This document shows positions 16,880 to 26,164 of a stretch of DNA of 64,000 bases, piece by piece (position 1 is the stretch's first letter; each line of letters starts with the position of its first letter). Below the pieces are notes generated by a model, which was not told the DNA's origin, searched no databases, and saw only the letters and a list, made by a program, of their open reading frames with translations. The translations under genes and the position numbers were made by a program. Source of the DNA: CAG-826 sp964504595 (GTDB lineage: Bacteria > Bacillota_I > Bacilli_A > RFN20 > CAG-826). Location: the NCBI GenBank assembly GCA_964504595.1, contig CAZDEE010000005.1, forward strand, positions 1 to 64,000, given 5' to 3'.

Positions 16880-18595
16880 ATGAATAACATTTTTGAAATT
16901 GAGTACATTAGGAAATTTCCTTTTGTTAAAATTGGCAGAAGAAGTTTATTTCAAATAATTATTATTTCTTTTTGTGCGGGAGTAATAGGCTTTATTTTAG
17001 AAACCTTATTAATTTATATTTTTAGTGGAGTTCTTGTTGATCGTGGCTTTTTGTGCGGACCTTTTATTCCTATTTATGCTTTAGTAATATTTTTCTCTCT
17101 TTTATATATAAAAGTTAATAAACCATCGTTGAGTTATTTTATCAAATTATTTTTTATTTTTGGTTTTGGAATATCCGCGATTGAATTTGTTGTTGGCAAT
17201 TTATGTGAATTATTATTGAATGTTGAATTATGGAATTATAATGATGTTTTTCCACTATCTTATAAATATGTTAGTTTTACTGTTGCAACTATATGGGGAT
17301 TATTATGCTCTTTTAGTTTTGTTTATGTAATTCCTTTTTTTAAAAGAAAATTAGAAATAATGCCCCATCGTATTTATCCTTCACTTATTATCATTTCTTC
17401 TTCTCTTTTTCTTTTAGATTTAATTATCACAATTTTAATAATTGTTAAAAATGGAAAGTATTATTCTTTGTATAAAATTGATTCTTCCTTACAGCTAACT
17501 TTTTTTATGATAGGAATCGTTTTTTATATTTATGCATCGATTATTTTAGGAAAGTTTATTTATCATTATATTTTTAAAATAAAGAAAGTTTTTATAATTG
17601 TTTATATCGTAAGTTTATTTATACCAGTATTTTCCGTAATTGATTATATAAATAGATTTGCTTTACCATTATTTTCTTTTTTAGCTAGATTAGGCTTTAT
17701 TGTTTTAGCGGTTTATATTTATTTTTTAATGTTTTTGTTTTTAATATTAATAATAGCGAATATTTTTAGATGCTTTTTTACTAATAATAAAAGGCATTAT
17801 CGTATTTATTTATCATCATCATTAATCCTCTCGATCGTCATTACTTTTTTTGGTTTTTATAGTGCACATAATCCTTCATTTTCTTATTTAAAAATTGGAG
17901 AAGGAAATAATAATTATCGAATTGTATGTGTAAGTGATGTTCATTATAAAACGACCGGATATCGACCAGATTTAGAAAAAATGGTTAATATGATTAATTC
18001 GGCTGATGCAGATATTGTATTTTTATTAGGAGATATAATAGACGCTAAAAGTGATGATATTAATAAAAATTATTTCTTTACTAATTTAGATTGTATTAAA
18101 TCAAAATATGGGATTTTTGCGATTGTTGGAAATCATGAATTGAATTATAATTCGTTAAGTGAAATAAAGTCTTTATATAATCAAACAAAAATAAAATTAT
18201 TATTGGATGAGGTTGTTTGTATTAATAATGAAATCGCGGTTGTTGGGAGAATTGATGACTCATCTAAACAAAGAAAATCATTGAGTGATTTAATTGAAGG
18301 TGTTAATTTACCGATAATGGTTTTAGATCATCAGCCTATAACATTTAACGAAAGTATAAAATGTGGTATTAATTACCAATTATCAGGACATACGCATAAT
18401 GGACAAATGTTTCCGATGAATTACATTGTGAAAATGTATAATTCTTTTTTGGGTGATATTCCTCTTAGCAGCGGTCTTTATAAAAAAGATAATAAATATT
18501 TATTTATTTCCAAAGGTTATGGATGTTGGGGATTTCCATTAAGAACTTCTGGTAGAGGTGAAATTGCTATTATTGATTTGTTCTTAGATGAATAA
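16880..18595 (+). CDS. CmpB-type membrane domain fused to YkuE-like metallophosphoesterase
   Basis: 571 residues. Residues 1-160 match the CmpB-type putative ABC permease family (pattern GFILET...DRGFLCGPFIPIY, then WNY and a late IWGLL). A second hydrophobic block (about 165-330) follows. From 345 on there is a calcineurin-like phosphoesterase: DVH at 353-355, LLGDIID, GNHE, LDHQP and SGHTHNGQMFP. YkuE-type enzymes act outside the membrane on phospholipids or lipoteichoic-type substrates. The one-chain fusion is unusual. AAGAGGAAAG precedes the ATG. No operon partner is obvious; the next gene starts 57 bases on. Function inferred only at family level. Confidence 0.82.
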   Translation: MNNIFEIEYIRKFPFVKIGRRSLFQIIIISFCAGVIGFILETLLIYIFSGVLVDRGFLCGPFIPIYALVIFFSLLYIKVNKPSLSYFIKLFFIFGFGISAIEFVVGNLCELLLNVELWNYNDVFPLSYKYVSFTVATIWGLLCSFSFVYVIPFFKRKLEIMPHRIYPSLIIISSSLFLLDLIITILIIVKNGKYYSLYKIDSSLQLTFFMIGIVFYIYASIILGKFIYHYIFKIKKVFIIVYIVSLFIPVFSVIDYINRFALPLFSFLARLGFIVLAVYIYFLMFLFLILIIANIFRCFFTNNKRHYRIYLSSSLILSIVITFFGFYSAHNPSFSYLKIGEGNNNYRIVCVSDVHYKTTGYRPDLEKMVNMINSADADIVFLLGDIIDAKSDDINKNYFFTNLDCIKSKYGIFAIVGNHELNYNSLSEIKSLYNQTKIKLLLDEVVCINNEIAVVGRIDDSSKQRKSLSDLIEGVNLPIMVLDHQPITFNESIKCGINYQLSGHTHNGQMFPMNYIVKMYNSFLGDIPLSSGLYKKDNKYLFISKGYGCWGFPLRTSGRGEIAIIDLFLDE

Positions 18596-18651
18596 AATAG
18601 TAAATGTCCGCCATAATAATAACGGAAGGAAACTTCTAGAAAGGGAAAAAT

Positions 18652-18858
18652 ATGTATAGTAGAAATCGTCAAATAACATGTAGACCATGTAAAGAAGAAA
18701 ATAATTGGGAAATTGAAACTCCGGAGGGAGATGTCTTAGATAGGCATTATCGTAGCCGTCAAGAATGTTTAGAGGCTGGATTAAGATATGCAGAAGAATA
18801 TGGTTGCGATTTACATGTTTGCAGCTGTGGATGTCGAAAAGAAAGAAAAATGTATTAA
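18652..18858 (+). CDS. small cysteine-rich protein, DUF2188-like core
   Basis: 68 residues. It has CRPC near the N terminus and CSCGC near the C terminus, a likely four- or five-cysteine metal site. Between them lies a strand-helix stretch (WEIETPEGDVLDRHYRSRQECLEAGLRYAEEY in outline) that resembles DUF2188 proteins. AGAAAGGGAA precedes the ATG and a strong terminator follows, which supports a real gene. Function unknown. Confidence 0.7.
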   Translation: MYSRNRQITCRPCKEENNWEIETPEGDVLDRHYRSRQECLEAGLRYAEEYGCDLHVCSCGCRKERKMY

Positions 18859-18863
18859 TAAAG

Positions 18864-18886
18864 ACGAGCGTTTAGCTCGTTTTTTT
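18864..18886 (+). terminator. terminator after the small cysteine-rich gene
   Basis: ACGAGC/GCTCGT stem with a five-base loop and six following T residues. Confidence 0.9.
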
Positions 18887-18940
18887 CTAGGAATTTACTC
18901 ACTGAAGATGTTATACTAAATTGATAAGAGGGTGAGCAAG

Positions 18941-19606
18941 ATGAAACATATAAAAACGATTACTTCGGGATTATTAGCCGGAATTCTTATTGGGATAGGT
19001 GGATTTGTTTTTGCGTTTGTAATGTCAAAAGCAACAGTGATTGGTGAAAATGTTTTAGCGGCTTTTCTTTTTTCTATTGGACTTTTATTAATTTGCTCAT
19101 TTGGATTTAATTTATATACAGGTAAAATAGGTTACTTATTTGATAACAAGCTCAGTTACGTTGTTGATTTAGGAGAAATGTTTTTTGGTAATTTTTTAGG
19201 AGCGGCATTAATGGGATTGTTAGTTAGAGGTTGTTCCTCTCAATTTAAAGATGCGATAACTAAATTAGAATCAATATGTGAAGTTAAATATTCCCATCCA
19301 TGGTATACATTTATTCTTTTAGCTTTTGGATGTGGAATTCTTGTTTATTTAGCGGTTCGCCTTTTTAAAAGTGACCACCACCCAGTTATAAGAGTTTTTG
19401 GATTAGTATTATGTGTAACTGTATTTGTTGCTGTTGGTTTTGTTCACGTAATTGCTGAGATGTTTTATTTGGTCGCTGCTGGTAGGCTTGAATTAAAGAC
19501 AATTCTTTATTTGTTATTAGCGGTCATTGGCAATAGTTTAGGAAGTATTTCTATAAATGAACTTATAAAAATAGTTAATAAAGAAGAAAAGAAGGAAAGC
19601 ATGTAA
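18941..19606 (+). CDS. formate/nitrite transporter (FNT) family channel
   Basis: 221 residues with six hydrophobic segments. Family signs are the N-terminal GLLAGILIGIGGF, NLYTGKIGY in the second helix pair, and VAVGFVHVIAEMFYL. The latter matches the FNT helix that carries the central histidine. FNT pentamers pass formate, nitrite or similar small anions; the substrate cannot be fixed here. The GTG at 18932 overlaps the GAGGGTG site, so the ATG at 18941 was chosen. The gene is shorter than typical members (about 260-280), mainly at the N terminus. Confidence 0.8.
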   Translation: MKHIKTITSGLLAGILIGIGGFVFAFVMSKATVIGENVLAAFLFSIGLLLICSFGFNLYTGKIGYLFDNKLSYVVDLGEMFFGNFLGAALMGLLVRGCSSQFKDAITKLESICEVKYSHPWYTFILLAFGCGILVYLAVRLFKSDHHPVIRVFGLVLCVTVFVAVGFVHVIAEMFYLVAAGRLELKTILYLLLAVIGNSLGSISINELIKIVNKEEKKESM

Positions 19607-19617
19607 AAAAATAGTTA

Positions 19618-19645
19618 TTGACAAAAGGTTAGTTTATGGTATGAT
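19618..19645 (+). promoter_or_regulatory. promoter of tRNA-Ala
   Basis: TTGACA (19618-19623), 16-base spacer, TATGAT (19640-19645), 35 bases before the tRNA. Confidence 0.7.
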
Positions 19646-19680
19646 TATTTGGCAGGCAAAAGTGTTGCTTGTGTGGTTCT

Positions 19681-19756
19681 GGGGCTGTAGCTCACCTGGG
19701 AGAGCGCTTCCATGGCATGGAAGAGGTAGCGAGTTCGATCCTCGTCAGCTCCACCA
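19681..19756 (+). tRNA. tRNA-Ala (anticodon GGC)
   Basis: Complete cloverleaf. Acceptor GGGGCTG pairs with CAGCTCC, the D-arm is GCTC/GAGC, the anticodon stem is CTTCC/GGAAG with loop ATGGCAT (anticodon GGC), and the T-arm loop is TTCGATC. CCA is encoded. Confidence 0.96.
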
Positions 19757-19767
19757 TTTGATAACTA

Positions 19768-19798
19768 ACAAGATTATGATTACATAGTCTTGTTTTTA
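19768..19798 (+). terminator. terminator of tRNA-Ala
   Basis: Eleven-bp stem ACAAGATTATG/CATAGTCTTGT (one T-G pair), four-base loop, then a T run. Confidence 0.88.
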
Positions 19799-19941
19799 TT
19801 CTTAAGACAATTTAGTTTTTTAAGTAGTGAATTATATATGTATTTTTACTACAGAAAGCCCTTAATTTTATTTTTTATAAGAAATTCTAAGCGTTTTTTA
19901 TAAAATATATTAAATCGTATAAAACATAGGTAAGGATTTTT

Positions 19942-21225
19942 ATGAGTAATAAGTTAGAAAAAATTGAAGTTAATTATAGAAACAAAAAAAGATATAGAAT
20001 TAATTATGTTCCAATTAGGCAATCACGTTTTTTTACGTGGTTAATTTTTGTTTTATGTAAAATTTTATTGATAGGAAAAAAAGTTACTATTCAAAAAAAA
20101 GGATTAGAAGAATTAAAAGGCAAAAACTTTTTAGCGTTGAGTAATCATATGGAATTTATTGATTTTATTGTTACTGGTGCTGCTTTATATCCATATCGGG
20201 TAACTAATGTATGTGATGTTTTAGCATGTTATCGTATTTTTTATTTAATTAGAATGATAGGATCTATTACGACAAGAAGATATGTAAATAACATTAAATT
20301 AGTGCAAGTTATCTTAAAATGTTTAAAAAATGATTATAACGTTGTTATGTATCCTGAAGCTAGATATTGTGCCTCTGGAATTACATCTAGTATTCCTGTG
20401 TCTGTAGCTAAATTAGTTAAGATAGCCAAAGTACCTCTTGTTACAATTAAACATCAAGGTAATCATATCCATAAGCCATTTTGGAACTTCCGAAAAACAA
20501 GAAAAGTACCTCTTAATACAATTGTGGAATATACTTTGACGCCAGAGCAAATAGAGAAAATGAGTGTTGAAGAAATCCATGAAGTTATTAAAGATAGGAT
20601 ATCATATAACGAATATGACTATATAAAAGAAAATGGTATTTTAATTAAAGAAAAATATCGTGCTGAAAAGCTTCATAAAATTTTATATAAATGTCCACAT
20701 TGTGGAAAGGAACATATGGACTCTAAAGGTACTGAAATATTTTGCTTAGAATGTGGTAAAAGATGGAATTTTAATGAAGATGGTTCTTTAAGTGCTTTAG
20801 AAGGTGAAACTTATTTTAAGGATATTCCTTCATGGTATTTATGGGAAAAAGAAGAAGTTAGAAAAGAAGTAAGAAATGGAAGCTATATTTATGAAGATGA
20901 AGTAGAAGTTTATGGATTTCCACGTTTCTGGCGGTTCATTAAAATTGGAAAAGCAAAAGTACGACATACAATTGAAGATGGATTTGTTATTGAAGGAATA
21001 TATCGTAAAAAACTTTATCGTATTTTAAAAGGACCTCTTGAAGCAGATAGTTTGCATGTTGAATACGATTTCTTACATATAAAACCTTATGATTGTTTTG
21101 ATATTACTAACGAAGATGATTCTTATTATTGTTATACAGGTAAAAGAAATGTTTTAACTAAGCTTTCTCTCGCCGTTGAAGAAATTTATGCTTTACATAT
21201 GGAAAGATTAAAAAAGCAATGTTAA
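19942..21225 (+). CDS. PlsC-like acyltransferase with C-terminal zinc ribbon
   Basis: 427 residues. The acyltransferase domain (about 55-200) has the catalytic H-X4-D (Asn68-His69...Asp74 in SNHMEFID) and a PEAR variant of the usual FPEGTR motif at 138-141. A short hydrophobic stretch near 33-45 would hold it at the membrane. Residues about 235-265 form a zinc ribbon (CPHCG...CLECGK), and the last 160 residues are of unknown fold. Plausibly acylates lysophospholipid or glycerol phosphate. AAGGATTTTT precedes the ATG. Single gene with its own terminator. The zinc-ribbon extension is uncommon for PlsC proteins. Confidence 0.82.
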   Translation: MSNKLEKIEVNYRNKKRYRINYVPIRQSRFFTWLIFVLCKILLIGKKVTIQKKGLEELKGKNFLALSNHMEFIDFIVTGAALYPYRVTNVCDVLACYRIFYLIRMIGSITTRRYVNNIKLVQVILKCLKNDYNVVMYPEARYCASGITSSIPVSVAKLVKIAKVPLVTIKHQGNHIHKPFWNFRKTRKVPLNTIVEYTLTPEQIEKMSVEEIHEVIKDRISYNEYDYIKENGILIKEKYRAEKLHKILYKCPHCGKEHMDSKGTEIFCLECGKRWNFNEDGSLSALEGETYFKDIPSWYLWEKEEVRKEVRNGSYIYEDEVEVYGFPRFWRFIKIGKAKVRHTIEDGFVIEGIYRKKLYRILKGPLEADSLHVEYDFLHIKPYDCFDITNEDDSYYCYTGKRNVLTKLSLAVEEIYALHMERLKKQC

Positions 21226-21296
21226 AAATATATCAAATATGATGGAGAAAAAAATTAAAAAAATAAGAAAATATTATTATATTCTGAAAATCTAAA

Positions 21297-21330
21297 AAAT
21301 GATACAGATTGATTCTGTATCATTTTTGTT
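21297..21330. terminator. bidirectional terminator
   Basis: Twelve-bp stem AAATGATACAGA/TCTGTATCATTT. It is followed by a T run on the plus strand and preceded by an A run that serves the minus-strand SDR gene. Confidence 0.88.
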
Positions 21331-21357
21331 AACTTATAATTGATTTTAATGGATTAT

Positions 21358-22170
21358 TTATTGATTGTTTTCTTTGAAAAAGTCGCGTTTTTTAAATCCT
21401 GCAGTCATAAATCGTGTAAAGGCTCTAAATGATGTTAACCAAACGATTTTAGCATTATTCTTTTTATTTTTTATAACTCTAGGAACAATATATTCAGCGA
21501 TAGTAGAAGGATAATCACCTAGAATGTTGTAGACTTTTTTGGTTTTCTCTTTAAGAACAATTTTTTCTCCATCTCCTAAGGATGTGGTAATAAATCCAGT
21601 GATCATTATTCCGGGAGTGATTTTACCAACTTTAACATTTGTGGCAAGGACTTTTGCTTCATTTGCTAACGCTTCAGTAAAATATGTTACTGCGCGTTTT
21701 GCAGTTCCATATATTGATAATCCGACGCTTACAGCATCATTGCTTCCATAACCTTCGACATTGAAGATTTGTCCATAGCCTTGTTTAATCATAATTGGCA
21801 TAATTAATTTTGAGCAGATAATGGTTCCTTTTAAATCAATATCGATTAAACGATTAATATCTGTAGCGCTTAATTCCCAAATTGGCTTATCTGGTTGATT
21901 GACACCAGCATTGTTAATCCAAAAATCAATAGAACCAATTTCATTTAGAACTTCATCGATTAGATTTGCAACTTCATCTTCATTAGTAACATCCGCTTTT
22001 AAAGATAAAACTAATCCTTGGCCTTCTTCTTTTTGAAGTTTTTCTTTGGCGTCTTTTAAAGCTTCTTCATTAATATCACAAAGAACAGTATTAAAGTTAG
22101 CTTTTCTAAATAATTTAATCATTTCGTATCCAAATCCTCGGGCGCTGCCGGTAATAACAACAGTTTTCAT
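21358..22170 (-). CDS. short-chain dehydrogenase/reductase
   Basis: 270 residues. The Rossmann motif TGSARGFG is at the N terminus, NNAG near residue 87, and the catalytic YxxxK is in IYGTAK. The serine region reads FNVEGYGS, a variant also seen in chlorophyll-b-reductase-like SDRs, so this is not a FabG-type protein. The C terminus is basic with a small hydrophobic patch. AGGAGG lies upstream of the ATG. NAD(P)H-dependent oxidoreductase of unknown substrate. Monocistronic. Confidence 0.88.
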   Translation of the reverse strand: MKTVVITGSARGFGYEMIKLFRKANFNTVLCDINEEALKDAKEKLQKEEGQGLVLSLKADVTNEDEVANLIDEVLNEIGSIDFWINNAGVNQPDKPIWELSATDINRLIDIDLKGTIICSKLIMPIMIKQGYGQIFNVEGYGSNDAVSVGLSIYGTAKRAVTYFTEALANEAKVLATNVKVGKITPGIMITGFITTSLGDGEKIVLKEKTKKVYNILGDYPSTIAEYIVPRVIKNKKNNAKIVWLTSFRAFTRFMTAGFKKRDFFKENNQ

Positions 22171-22377
22171 ATTTCCTCCTAGTTATTACTTATTTATTCA
22201 AGTGAAAGAGAATTAAGTAATAAAATAATATCTATAAACTTATTGTAGCACTATTTTATGATAAATATTAGAATTTTATTATTGCGCTTCAAAAATAGAA
22301 TTAAATATCACTTAAATTGGTGATAATCAATCAAAATAATTACTTAATGATGCACTTTTAAAGTATATAAATTAAGT

Positions 22378-22406
22378 TTACTTAATGATTAATAAGGTGA
22401 TATAAT
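22378..22406 (+). promoter_or_regulatory. probable promoter of the polysaccharide polymerase operon
   Basis: A good -10 TATAAT (22401-22406) with a poor -35 TTACTT 17 bases upstream. The rest of the gap 22171-22377 is AT-rich with nothing else I can name. Confidence 0.45.
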
Positions 22407-22422
22407 AAACAATAACAAAAGC

Positions 22423-22458
22423 AAGAGACATTTTTATAATGTTTCTTATGTTTTTTTT
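22423..22458 (+). terminator. terminator-like hairpin in the leader (attenuator candidate)
   Basis: Ten-bp stem AAGAGACATT/AATGTTTCTT, five-base loop, then ATG and eight T residues. It lies between the promoter and the AAGGAG site of the next gene. Confidence 0.5.
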
Positions 22459-22471
22459 AAGGAGCTTTCGT

Positions 22472-23842
22472 ATGAAACTATGGTTGAATAAGCATATTAA
22501 AACAATTGGTTTAATTGGAATTGCCTTATATATGTATTTAATTTGGATATTTCCATATTTTGGACGTTTTCATCTTTTATCATCATCTGTTATTCGCCCC
22601 TTTGAAATAATTGGTGTCATTATAATTGGAATTGCGGCTGGTTTATTACTAGCATTTAAGAGGGATTCATATTGGTTTACTGCATTGTTAGTATTTACGC
22701 CATTTATATTTGCACGGCCGTTTACGGCAAAAACGATTCCGTGGGAATTGATTGTAGCAGTATGTTTTGCGGTTGCAGGATTAATTATTTCTTTAATTAG
22801 ATTTAAATTTAAATTAGAACAAGGACCATTTTTTATCGGTTTAGCTATATTTGCTATAAGCTGTATTTCTGGAGGACTTTTTAACTTCCATAAGATTTAT
22901 TTACTTCAATTTTTAGTTGTTTCCTTAATGGTTGTTGCCTTATTAGTTTTATTTATATATCTTCATTCAACTTGTACAATTTCTTTTTTAGAACTATCAA
23001 AAATAATGTTCGCTTTAGCTATGTTTATTACAATGCAATGCTTTGCCTATTTATTTACAGGTTCTAGTTTTTCTCAAGTATTAAGCTATAAGGGAATGGA
23101 TCTAGGATGGGGAATATCGAATAATGTAGCAACAATAATGGTTTTAGTAGCTCCATTTACATACTATTTAGTATTTTATTATCAAAGATGGAAAGGCTTA
23201 TTATTCGCGGTTTTATTTATTCCTCAAACAATTGCAACAATTTTTACTTATTCACGGGGAGGAATTGCCGCTTTCGTGTTGATGGCATTTATTACTTATG
23301 GTTATGGATTTTTTGTTGTAAAAGATCGCTTTACGTATTTCTTGTTAGGAGCAGGTGCGGTAGTAAGTGTCCTTCTTATTATTTCTTTAGGATTAGCGTA
23401 TAAACCAGAAGTTATGAAAAAAATGTTTAATATCATAAATGTTGAATCAGGAGATATGAATGCGAGACTTGATATTTATAAAACATATTTATCTCATTTA
23501 AAACCTAATTTCTTCTTTGGGAAAGGGATGTTTGAACCATTTAATACTCATTTTGATTTAGGTGTACCAAATGGAACTAATTATTTATGGGGACATGGAA
23601 CTTGGATTCATTGTCTATACACAACTGGTATATTTGGCTTAATTGCTTGGTTATTCCATACTATAAGCAAATATGTATTTCTTTTAAAAGAGCATTCTAA
23701 AGAAACTATGATTGTCTTTTCGGCATTTTTCTTTTCTGGATTATATGGAATGATTGACGTTAGTTTTTATTTTATAAATTACATGGTCGTATTTATTATT
23801 ATATTATCGTTTTTTAGAAAAAAAGATTTAAAAGGAGAATAG
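22472..23842 (+). CDS. O-antigen ligase / Wzy-type polysaccharide polymerase family protein
   Basis: 456 residues with about ten to twelve membrane segments. The Wzy_C/O-antigen-ligase pattern is visible: a SRGG loop (YSRGGIAAF, in the middle) and a long external loop (GKGMFEPFNTHF to WGHGTW, about 360-390) before the last helices. It would join or polymerise surface glycans. The frame opens at 22439, but AAGGAG lies just before the ATG at 22472, which was chosen. It heads a three-gene unit with the two YwaF-like genes. No glycosyltransferase is next to it. Confidence 0.8.
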   Translation: MKLWLNKHIKTIGLIGIALYMYLIWIFPYFGRFHLLSSSVIRPFEIIGVIIIGIAAGLLLAFKRDSYWFTALLVFTPFIFARPFTAKTIPWELIVAVCFAVAGLIISLIRFKFKLEQGPFFIGLAIFAISCISGGLFNFHKIYLLQFLVVSLMVVALLVLFIYLHSTCTISFLELSKIMFALAMFITMQCFAYLFTGSSFSQVLSYKGMDLGWGISNNVATIMVLVAPFTYYLVFYYQRWKGLLFAVLFIPQTIATIFTYSRGGIAAFVLMAFITYGYGFFVVKDRFTYFLLGAGAVVSVLLIISLGLAYKPEVMKKMFNIINVESGDMNARLDIYKTYLSHLKPNFFFGKGMFEPFNTHFDLGVPNGTNYLWGHGTWIHCLYTTGIFGLIAWLFHTISKYVFLLKEHSKETMIVFSAFFFSGLYGMIDVSFYFINYMVVFIIILSFFRKKDLKGE

Positions 23843-23848
23843 AAAAAC

Positions 23849-24607
23849 ATGTATGATTTCTTCTTTAATGATGTTGCGGGATTATTTTCTTTTCAACATT
23901 TGATATTCATTGTATTGTCTATAGCCTTAATAAGTCTATTAGTGTTTTTGTATTTGAAAAAGTTTGTTGGTAAAGAACAAAAGATATTATTAGGAGCCTT
24001 TATTTTATTAGTGATATTAGAAATAGCTAAGATATGCTATGTTTGTTTTTATCAAAAATTGAGTAGTAAATTAGATGATTGGGTACCTCTTTATTTCTGT
24101 AGTTTAACTTTATATGCTTTAGGATTATCTTCTTTAGGAAAAGGAAAAATAAAAATAATAGGGGATTGTTTTTTGTTTTTTGGAGGAATAGTATCAGGAA
24201 TTGCGTTTTTGTTTTATCCTTCAACAGCGTTGATAATTAGACCTTTACTTCATCCTTTAACAATACATAGTCTTGTATATCATTGTATTTCCGTATTTGT
24301 GGGTATTATGATTGCGTTAAAAGGAGATTTAAAACCAAATATTAAACATTTAATATCATACTTAGAATTTACGATCTTATTTACAATTATTGCATATATA
24401 GTTAATGTTATATTTGATCAAAATTTTATGCTTATTAATACACCCTGGAAAGTTCCTGCTTTACAACTTATTTATGATATTACAGGCGTTTTATATCCTA
24501 TTACCATTGCTTTAGGTCAAATATTATTAACTTTCTTTGTTAGCTTATATGGCTATAAATTGGTTGTATATTTAATAAGAAGGAGAAAAAAACATGTTTC
24601 TGTTTGA
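23849..24607 (+). CDS. YwaF-like integral membrane protein (first of a tandem pair)
   Basis: 252 residues, seven predicted membrane helices. The signature W-x-PLYFCSL near residue 75 and the FGG...A spacing match the YwaF/TMEM164-like family, whose biochemical role in bacteria is unknown. AAGGAGAATAG precedes the ATG, six bases after the polymerase stop. Its TGA (24605-24607) overlaps the next gene, showing translational coupling and a true TGA stop. Confidence 0.78.
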   Translation: MYDFFFNDVAGLFSFQHLIFIVLSIALISLLVFLYLKKFVGKEQKILLGAFILLVILEIAKICYVCFYQKLSSKLDDWVPLYFCSLTLYALGLSSLGKGKIKIIGDCFLFFGGIVSGIAFLFYPSTALIIRPLLHPLTIHSLVYHCISVFVGIMIALKGDLKPNIKHLISYLEFTILFTIIAYIVNVIFDQNFMLINTPWKVPALQLIYDITGVLYPITIALGQILLTFFVSLYGYKLVVYLIRRRKKHVSV

Positions 24608-25397
24608 TTTCTTTAGTCCAAAAGATCCATCTCATCAAAGTGAGTTGTTTTCAACTACTCATTTAATCTTTTTAGTATTAAGTATTTTGTTAATGATATG
24701 CTTGTTATATATTTTTAGAAATACAAAAGAAAAAGGTATGAATAGATATTTAAAGATTATGACTTTTTTTATTGCTGCTTTAGAAATCACAAAAATAATA
24801 TGGGAAGGTAGCATTGATATTTCAAGTGGTAATGGCTTTAATTATGGAGGACTTTTGCCTTTGTATTTATGTAGTATGTTCATTTATACTTTGCCTTTTG
24901 CGGCATTTGGAAAAGGTAAAGTTAAACAAGCTTCATTAGGCTTTTTAGCATCTTTAGGAATAGTTGGAGGATTATCTAATTTAATTTTTACTCAAATGCT
25001 TGTTTATTATCCATTTTTCCATTTTTCGACTTTTGTTTCGATTATATTTCATTTTTTAATGGCGTTTACAGGTTTTTTAATTGTTATAACTAATTGTATA
25101 AAATTTGATAAAAAAGATTATTATTTGTCATTTATTCCAACGTTAATATTTTCACTTTTTGTTATTCCAATTGCATATACATTACAAGCAAAAGGATTTT
25201 ACAATGATTATATGCTTTTATTACATGGAAATGGAGTACCTTTATTGAATGATTTAGGTAATTTATTATATAAGAGTAATCTTCAATGGTTATTTACTAT
25301 TATTATGTTATTTGTTTTATATGGAGTTACAGTGTTGATGGTATTCTTAATGAGTAAATTACAAATATTTATTAATAAAAAGAAAGTGGCGGATTAA
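24594..25397 (+). CDS. YwaF-like integral membrane protein (second of a tandem pair)
   Basis: 267 residues, seven predicted membrane helices, with LLPLYLCSMF in the place of the family signature. It is a diverged paralogue of the gene it overlaps by 14 bases, with AGAAGGAGAAA as ribosome site inside that gene. The pair plus the polymerase suggests a role in envelope glycan or lipid handling (inference from context only). Confidence 0.76.
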   Translation: MFLFDFFSPKDPSHQSELFSTTHLIFLVLSILLMICLLYIFRNTKEKGMNRYLKIMTFFIAALEITKIIWEGSIDISSGNGFNYGGLLPLYLCSMFIYTLPFAAFGKGKVKQASLGFLASLGIVGGLSNLIFTQMLVYYPFFHFSTFVSIIFHFLMAFTGFLIVITNCIKFDKKDYYLSFIPTLIFSLFVIPIAYTLQAKGFYNDYMLLLHGNGVPLLNDLGNLLYKSNLQWLFTIIMLFVLYGVTVLMVFLMSKLQIFINKKKVAD

Positions 25398-25434
25398 TAT
25401 ATATACCGTCACTTTATAATTATTATGATTATTA

Positions 25435-25758
25435 TTAATATTTTTGCTTTCTAATTTTGCCATCTTTTTTATGAATCATAATGCTTCCTTTTTGCGTTTC
25501 TGCAAGTTTTTTAGCATAATTGATGGCTTCAAGTTGTGTAGCAAAAGTTTTGATTGCTTTTGCGCCTTTTGCAAATTTAACTTGCCATTTTCCGTCTTCT
25601 CTAATAGAAATATGATAAACACGAGGACGTTCTTTTTTTTCTTTTTCTTCAATTTTATCTTCTTCTATGATTTCAACTTCTTTTACTTCTTCAACTTTTT
25701 TTTCTTTTTTTGCGGTAGTCTTTACTTTAGAAGTACTTTTCTTAGGTTCTGCTTTCAT
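25435..25758 (-). CDS. DUF2188-domain protein with lysine-rich N terminus
   Basis: 107 residues. The first 50 are a Lys/Glu-rich, low-complexity tail. Residues about 50-105 form a DUF2188 domain (YHISIREDGKWQV, AIKTFATQLEAINYAKKLA, IMIHKKDGKI). The frame opens at 25779, but the GAGGAAT site lies after that codon, so the ATG at 25758 (MKAEPKK) was chosen. The basic tail suggests nucleic-acid or envelope contact. It follows the membrane protein gene at 25763 by four bases and is surely co-transcribed. Confidence 0.75.
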   Translation of the reverse strand: MKAEPKKSTSKVKTTAKKEKKVEEVKEVEIIEEDKIEEKEKKERPRVYHISIREDGKWQVKFAKGAKAIKTFATQLEAINYAKKLAETQKGSIMIHKKDGKIRKQKY

Positions 25759-25762
25759 TTTT

Positions 25763-26059
25763 TTATTCCTCACTTTCATTTTCTACTTTGTTAACTTTTA
25801 TTTCATCGTCATTTAAAGTTTCTTCTCTTGAAATTATTGTTATAGTTTCTAAAGGAACATCAAGTTCTTCAACTTCTGTAATACTTTTTAATACACTATT
25901 TTTCTTATTATGTTTTGTATAATGGATGATTAATATTGTTAAAACAAATAATATAATGACTAAAAAGATAAACATCCATAATGTTACAGAAAAGCCTTTA
26001 ATTCTAAAGATTTCTCTTCTAAAACTATTAAGGAAAACTTGCAACGATGATAAAGTCAT
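25763..26059 (-). CDS. hypothetical single-pass membrane protein
   Basis: 98 residues. A basic N terminus, one strong membrane helix (about 27-47, LWMFIFLVIILFVLTILII) and an acidic cytoplasmic tail ending ENESEE. AAGGAG lies nine bases before the ATG. The acidic tail and the basic tail of its operon partner (DUF2188 protein) could interact (inference). No family recognised. Confidence 0.65.
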   Translation of the reverse strand: MTLSSLQVFLNSFRREIFRIKGFSVTLWMFIFLVIILFVLTILIIHYTKHNKKNSVLKSITEVEELDVPLETITIISREETLNDDEIKVNKVENESEE

Positions 26060-26164
26060 AAAAGTAATCTCCTTTTTAAGAATTATAACATTTAGTCAAC
26101 TTTCTTACTAGTGGTAATTTTCTTAAAAATAATGTATCCTTATCTTGCTAAGGAAATAATGATT

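Noticed and set aside
25444..25794. Phe-rich open frame opposite the DUF2188 gene
   Set aside because: Low-complexity complement of the Lys-rich tail; no ribosome site and no domain.
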